This document shows, piece by piece, positions 60,903 through 64,000 of a stretch of DNA of 64,000 bases. The DNA is taken from positions 21,018 to 85,017 of the forward strand of contig PLDF01000083.1 of assembly GCA_003135055.1 (NCBI GenBank), in the 5' to 3' direction. Origin of the DNA: Bryobacterales bacterium (GTDB taxonomy: Bacteria; Acidobacteriota; Terriglobia; Bryobacterales; Bryobacteraceae). Under the pieces are notes generated by a model, which saw only the letters and a list, made by a program, of their open reading frames with translations, was not told the origin of the DNA and did no database searches. The position numbers and the translations under genes were made by a program. Positions within the stretch are counted from its first letter, which is position 1; every line of letters starts with the position of its first letter.

Positions 60903-61844
60903 CTATTGGCGAGTACCAGGGGATATTATGTTGTAGTCAGGCGGCGGTCTAAATAGAGAGGGGTCGGGCGGCAGTCTGCTGATGTTCGTCAGTTCGTAGG
61001 TTGTTGTGCCGAAACGCGGGTCCGAACTTACGCTCTTAACAAGTAGGTTCAAGTCGTCCGAGAACCAGCGCTCCGTGGTGCTGCGGAATTCGCGGTCATT
61101 GCCAATGGCGCCGACTGGAACCACGGTGGTTATTCGCGTCCCGTGCGCCGTTATGCCATTAATGTTCTTCTGCCCGAGATCCTCCAAAATGTTATTCGCA
61201 CGCTTTCCCGCTGTTTCCGCTACGTTATCAGAACTTCCCGTCCGTGGCGCACTTTCGGATGAGCCGACAGTGCCCGACCTCTCGGTGGGAGGATTACTTC
61301 GACCGCGCCCGGCTCCGTTCCTCGATTGCGTGGCGCCCGGCAGCCCGGCGCTGCCGGGCCCGTCATAAACAATGCCTGGCGCAATCATGATGCGCGGCAT
61401 TTTCAATGCCGTTTTATGGGCTGGATCAAGATCATAGCTTATCCCTGCTACGGGATCTCGAATGTAAATGCGGTGAATCAGAGGTAGGGGCGGCTCGCCG
61501 GGTCCAAGTGAGATTGGCGGCGCGATGTCGCTTTCGGTACGCGTGCGGCCTTCCACGTCGCGGCATTCCATGGCGGTCGTCGTCTGCGTGACATGCGTGC
61601 CGTCGAGGAAGATCTGTGTGCTTTTGGTCGTGACCACTGCGGAGAAGGGCCTGCCCATCTCGGCGCGAATGCCCGGAGTTATGAGTCCGGGAGAGCCGCC
61701 ACCCACGGATATCGAGCCGGTCTGCTGAAAAGCCGACACGTACTCTTGCCGGTCCTGGTGGAGGCTAGCAAACGGGGGGACGCCGGGTTGCGTCTGGGTG
61801 TACCCAACGAGTAGCACAGCAAAAAAGATGCAGAGTCGATTCAT
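60903..61844 (-). CDS. Secreted hypothetical protein of the sigma-factor cassette
   Basis: A 313-residue protein with a signal peptide (LCIFFAVLLVGYTQT). A mid-chain Gly/Ser/Arg-rich linker (~170-210) separates an N-terminal beta-rich part (FLDGTHVTQTTTAMECRD) from a C-terminal one (ITAHGTRITTVVP). The ERWFSDDLNLLVKSVSSDPR segment resembles sequences near outer-membrane lipoprotein-like folds of Acidobacteria. Three bases separate it from the anti-sigma gene, so it is co-transcribed. It may be the extracytoplasmic output or sensor. Not recognised by name. Confidence 0.6.
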   Translation of the reverse strand: MNRLCIFFAVLLVGYTQTQPGVPPFASLHQDRQEYVSAFQQTGSISVGGGSPGLITPGIRAEMGRPFSAVVTTKSTQIFLDGTHVTQTTTAMECRDVEGRTRTESDIAPPISLGPGEPPLPLIHRIYIRDPVAGISYDLDPAHKTALKMPRIMIAPGIVYDGPGSAGLPGATQSRNGAGRGRSNPPTERSGTVGSSESAPRTGSSDNVAETAGKRANNILEDLGQKNINGITAHGTRITTVVPVGAIGNDREFRSTTERWFSDDLNLLVKSVSSDPRFGTTTYELTNISRLPPDPSLFRPPPDYNIISPGTRQ

Positions 61845-61847
61845 GAA

Positions 61848-62450
61848 TTAATCTCCCTTTCCATCAGATTTGGTCTCTGAAAGGACGCGGAACGCGTGCG
61901 CTCGACCATCTTCACCCACCAAGACGTCGGCCGGAACGACCTTGTCTGGATCGGCAGCAATCGTGTATCCCATGGCCATTAAGGTCGCGATTCGAACCTT
62001 AATCCGCACGACTATAGTGGTCTCGCGCGTATCGAGCGGCGGCAAGTAAGGAATTGCTATCAACGGTGCTGGCTCAGACTTTCTAGCAGGAATCCTTTGG
62101 CGGGACGTGATCACAGTGAAGGCGACAGCAGCAGCAATCATCGCCGCCGCTGCTGCCATCCACCAATTCGCTCGGCGGCTCGTCGAGACTGCCGCCAAGC
62201 GGACCTCCAGTCGTGCTCTCGCATCGAGGGCTGGAAGGCTGTGTTGCCCTAGACGATGCACCCGATCCGTTAACGTACGATCAATGTCCGTCAAGTTCGC
62301 ATGGGCTTCAGCACATTCCGGACACGTCTTAAGGTGTCCTTCGAGCCGCGCGTGCTGCTCGCTACTCAAATCGCCGTCCATCAACTCTGGAAGCATGTTG
62401 AGCGCACTGTCACATTTCAATTCATCAGGCAAAGGGAATAGTTCATTCAT
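61848..62450 (-). CDS. Zinc-finger anti-sigma factor
   Basis: A 200-residue protein with His39-x3-Cys43-x2-Cys46 in LEGHLKTCPECAEAH (ZAS domain), one membrane helix at about 96-116 (WMAAAAAMIAAAVAFTVI) and a ~80-residue external part. It presumably sequesters the ECF sigma factor encoded just upstream; the ATGA at 62447-62450 couples them. The tail (VVRIKVRIATLMAMGYTIAA) may bind the signal. Confidence 0.83.
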   Translation of the reverse strand: MNELFPLPDELKCDSALNMLPELMDGDLSSEQHARLEGHLKTCPECAEAHANLTDIDRTLTDRVHRLGQHSLPALDARARLEVRLAAVSTSRRANWWMAAAAAMIAAAVAFTVITSRQRIPARKSEPAPLIAIPYLPPLDTRETTIVVRIKVRIATLMAMGYTIAADPDKVVPADVLVGEDGRAHAFRVLSETKSDGKGD

Positions 62451-63010
62451 CTCAGTTCCTCAACCAAGCGCGCCACAGCGCGGTGCACCAGAGTGCCTAC
62501 ACTCGAAGGATTGATTCCCAAGACCTCCGCGATTTCGCGGTACCGTAAGCCGGACCATCTAAGCAACATACATTCACGTTGTTGCGCCGGGAGATTCTCG
62601 ATAGCGGCGCGGAGTCGGCGGGAGCGCTCCTCATCTAATACCTGCTGCTCCGGATTACGCACAGGGTCAGGCGGGCTGCCGCCGTGGTCAATCCTGTCAT
62701 CCAGCGATACTGTGCGGTGTCTGCGGGAGCTTCGTCGCTCATCTCGTAAATAGTTCCTTGCAACCTGAAATACCCATCCGCAAAGGTTAGCCGGACGCTC
62801 GCTTTTCTTCAACTGTCGGTAGAGACGGAGAAATGTCTCTTGCGCAGCATCATCCGCTTCCGACGGGTTGGCCCCGAGGCACATCAAGTACCGTTGCAAA
62901 GGTTCGTAAAGCTCGTCGAACGACCGAAGCGTTTGCTCCCGGGAACTTTCCATCGAGTCGATCCGCGCCGCCCTTACCGTTTCCCCAAACGCCATGAGGT
63001 ATAGATTCAT
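62447..63010 (-). CDS. ECF-type RNA polymerase sigma-70 factor
   Basis: A protein of about 187 residues (ATG 63010; the frame extends to 63055 without a better start). Region 2: LMCLGANPSEADDAAQETFL, then AGWVFQVARNYLRDE-like residues (NLCGWVFQVARNYLRDERR). Region 4: NLPAQQRECMLLRWSGLRYR, then EIAEVLGINPSSVGTLVHRA. These regions define an ECF sigma factor. Its stop overlaps the anti-sigma start. It probably drives transcription of its own cassette and of unlinked genes in response to an envelope signal. Confidence 0.9.
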   Translation of the reverse strand: MNLYLMAFGETVRAARIDSMESSREQTLRSFDELYEPLQRYLMCLGANPSEADDAAQETFLRLYRQLKKSERPANLCGWVFQVARNYLRDERRSSRRHRTVSLDDRIDHGGSPPDPVRNPEQQVLDEERSRRLRAAIENLPAQQRECMLLRWSGLRYREIAEVLGINPSSVGTLVHRAVARLVEELR

Positions 63011-63224
63011 GTCTCGTGTGGGCCTTCTCAGCACAACAACGCTCCACGCACCCAAATTATTTCACTGAAGAATACATTTTTTCGGTGTGGCTCCCCGATT
63101 CGGGCCTTGGATCGTGTTTCGGGAAGTCCGACTTCTCCTATGGGCGTGGATCTTGGGAAAACGCTCTCCTCGGGTTGCTCGACAAAATCCAAAAGTGAAC
63201 ACGCCTGCACGATCGCGCCCGCTC

Positions 63225-63581
63225 CTATTTTGAGCTCTAATCAAGGAAGCGGCTTCCGCAAGGTACCTGGCGACCATCGCTGCTCCCAATCCGAGCAACT
63301 CCATTGGGTGTTCGCCCTTTTACAGCCTGATATCTTGAAGCTGGTGTCCCAGCACGTTCTCGAAAAATTCAAGGCACGCCCCCAAGTTGGAGATCGCGCG
63401 CCGCTTCTTGCTTCTGCCGGAAATGGTTAGCAATCGTTTCGTGGAACGCCTTGCCCAACGCGGTCGCGGCCGTACCGGGATCTCGAAACATCCATTTCGC
63501 CGGGCAATTCAAGAACTGCGTGACCTGGCTCGGAGACAAAACCTCGCGAGGAGCACTCCCCGTTCGGTTCCCACGCGACAC
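63225..63581 (-). pseudogene. N-terminal piece of the split RecB/Cas4-like nuclease
   Basis: From GTG 63581 the frame gives LSPSQVTQFLNCPAKWMFRD, then ALGKAFHETIANHFRQKQEA, the typical start of RecB-like PD-(D/E)XK exonucleases. It ends prematurely at 63369. In another frame the next conserved part continues LEFFENVLGHQLQDIRL (followed by a stop) and HPMELLGLGAAMVARYLAEA with SLIRAQN. The continuation expected after that (..PVESRVSG) is found only at 59560. So the gene has a frameshift, a stop and an insertion. Bases 63011-63224 show nothing else supported. Confidence 0.68.
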
Positions 63582-64000
63582 CTACTTCACGCCGGTCGTG
63601 AAGATTTTCAGCCCGATTTCGCGCAGGTCTTCACTGGTGAACTGCACCTCCAGACCGGAGGCTGCTGCATAACGCTCGGTCGCAGCGGCGACATCTACAG
63701 CCGCAGCAAGCGACTGCAGCAACAATTGCCCGTGGCTCGTTACGAGAAAGCCTTTGCTGTCGGTGGTTGAGTTCGCACGGTGACCGTTTCCATTTCCGGG
63801 AACCGCCGCATCGTTGCATTGGTGGGACGGTCGCTGGCCGTTTGGCTGTTGAGCGCCCGCTGGAGGATGTGTGTCCCCGCGCTCCCTCGCCGCCACCACC
63901 CACTCGATCGTGCGCCGCGTCCCGTTCTTTTTTTCCGCTTTCGTGAGAGTGAACAGTTCGCCTCGTCCGATTCTGAGCTCGTCAATTTTCCTCTTGACGA
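63582..64000 (-). CDS. Hypothetical protein, truncated by the window edge
   Basis: On the minus strand an open frame enters from the window end: VKRKIDELRIGRGELFTLTK, RRTIEWVVAARERGD, a low-complexity linker rich in Pro, Gln and Asn, then LLLQSLAAAVDVAAATERYA and LEVQFTSEDLREIGLKIF before the stop at 63582. It immediately precedes the nuclease remnant (shared boundary at 63581/63582) and probably belonged to the same operon, possibly of DNA-processing type. No family recognised; the N-terminus is outside the window. Confidence 0.5.
   Translation of the reverse strand, partial: VKRKIDELRIGRGELFTLTKAEKKNGTRRTIEWVVAARERGDTHPPAGAQQPNGQRPSHQCNDAAVPGNGNGHRANSTTDSKGFLVTSHGQLLLQSLAAAVDVAAATERYAAASGLEVQFTSEDLREIGLKIFTTGVK

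Noticed and set aside
1..64000. CRISPR array
   Set aside because: No regularly spaced direct repeats were seen; the hairpins and operator repeats listed are single or paired.

Overview
The window looks like a chromosomal segment of a soil Acidobacteriota of the Solibacter/Bryobacter kind. The evidence is the set of lineage-typical families: three BlaR1-type M56 peptidases fused to the TIGR03435 'soil-associated' domain plus a free TIGR03435 protein, an acidobacterial-style VWA protein coupled to a very large carboxypeptidase-regulatory/TonB-type outer-membrane protein, and a thioredoxin-reductase-like flavoprotein fused to a cyclic-nucleotide-binding domain. Placement is inference from gene content; no rRNA gene is present.

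Layout. (1) 94-10447: a left arm of small metabolic and stress genes on the + strand, mostly one tight run from 2227. It holds a CNB-TrxR-like flavoprotein, a DJ-1/PfpI protein, muconolactone-isomerase-like and tautomerase proteins, an Asp-nucleophile alpha/beta hydrolase, a double NTF2 protein, 3-methyladenine glycosylase I, an enoyl-CoA hydratase, an MBL hydrolase and two paralogous secreted proteins. (2) 9758-12037: a decay zone with an SDR stub, an NmrA-like remnant, an intact DUF1398 gene and a frameshifted HTATIP2-like dehydrogenase. (3) 12038-41413: an accessory, defence-type island. It contains an nSTAND-type NTPase with an Mrr-like nuclease N-terminus, the 3' half of a tRNA-Arg(CCG) (a likely attachment-site scar), a long hairpin, and a complete class 1 DISARM operon drmD-drmMI-drmA-drmB-drmC (15637-28913). 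Next comes a second, compact operon (29299-38141): PfkB-type kinase, SIS+HAD fusion, phosphoribosyltransferase-like protein, ORC/CDC6-like AAA ATPase and an unrecognised Rossmann-like protein. An IS3-family element (33143-34740) sits inside the phosphoribosyltransferase gene. An XRE regulator, an unknown gene and a Myb/HTH-repeat protein close the island. (4) 41337-42519: a sigma-region-4-like protein and a membrane protein with a zinc anti-sigma motif, divergent from the repeat protein. (5) 42761-54527 (minus): VWA protein, TonB-type receptor, three BlaR1-TIGR03435 fusions and two BlaI repressors, with candidate operators. (6) 55086-58963 (minus): an S41 peptidase and a secreted TPR-CHAT protein. 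(7) 59119-64000: a RecB/Cas4-like nuclease pseudogene split into two pieces by an insert of about 3.7 kb carrying an ECF sigma/anti-sigma pair, a secreted protein and a TIGR03435 protein.

How genes work together. DISARM is a known restriction-like antiphage system, and its five genes are joined by short spacers or overlaps. The operon next to it combines kinase, sugar-isomerase-fold, phosphatase and phosphoribosyltransferase chemistries with an ATPase. That is the right toolset to make or destroy a phosphoribosyl/nucleotide-like small molecule under ATPase control. It is the best candidate here for a poorly described system, but in this genome it is probably inactive because of the IS insertion. 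The BlaR1/BlaI arrays look like signal-responsive proteolytic switches in which the beta-lactam sensor has been replaced by TIGR03435. All product names rest on reading motifs and family resemblance; no database search was possible.
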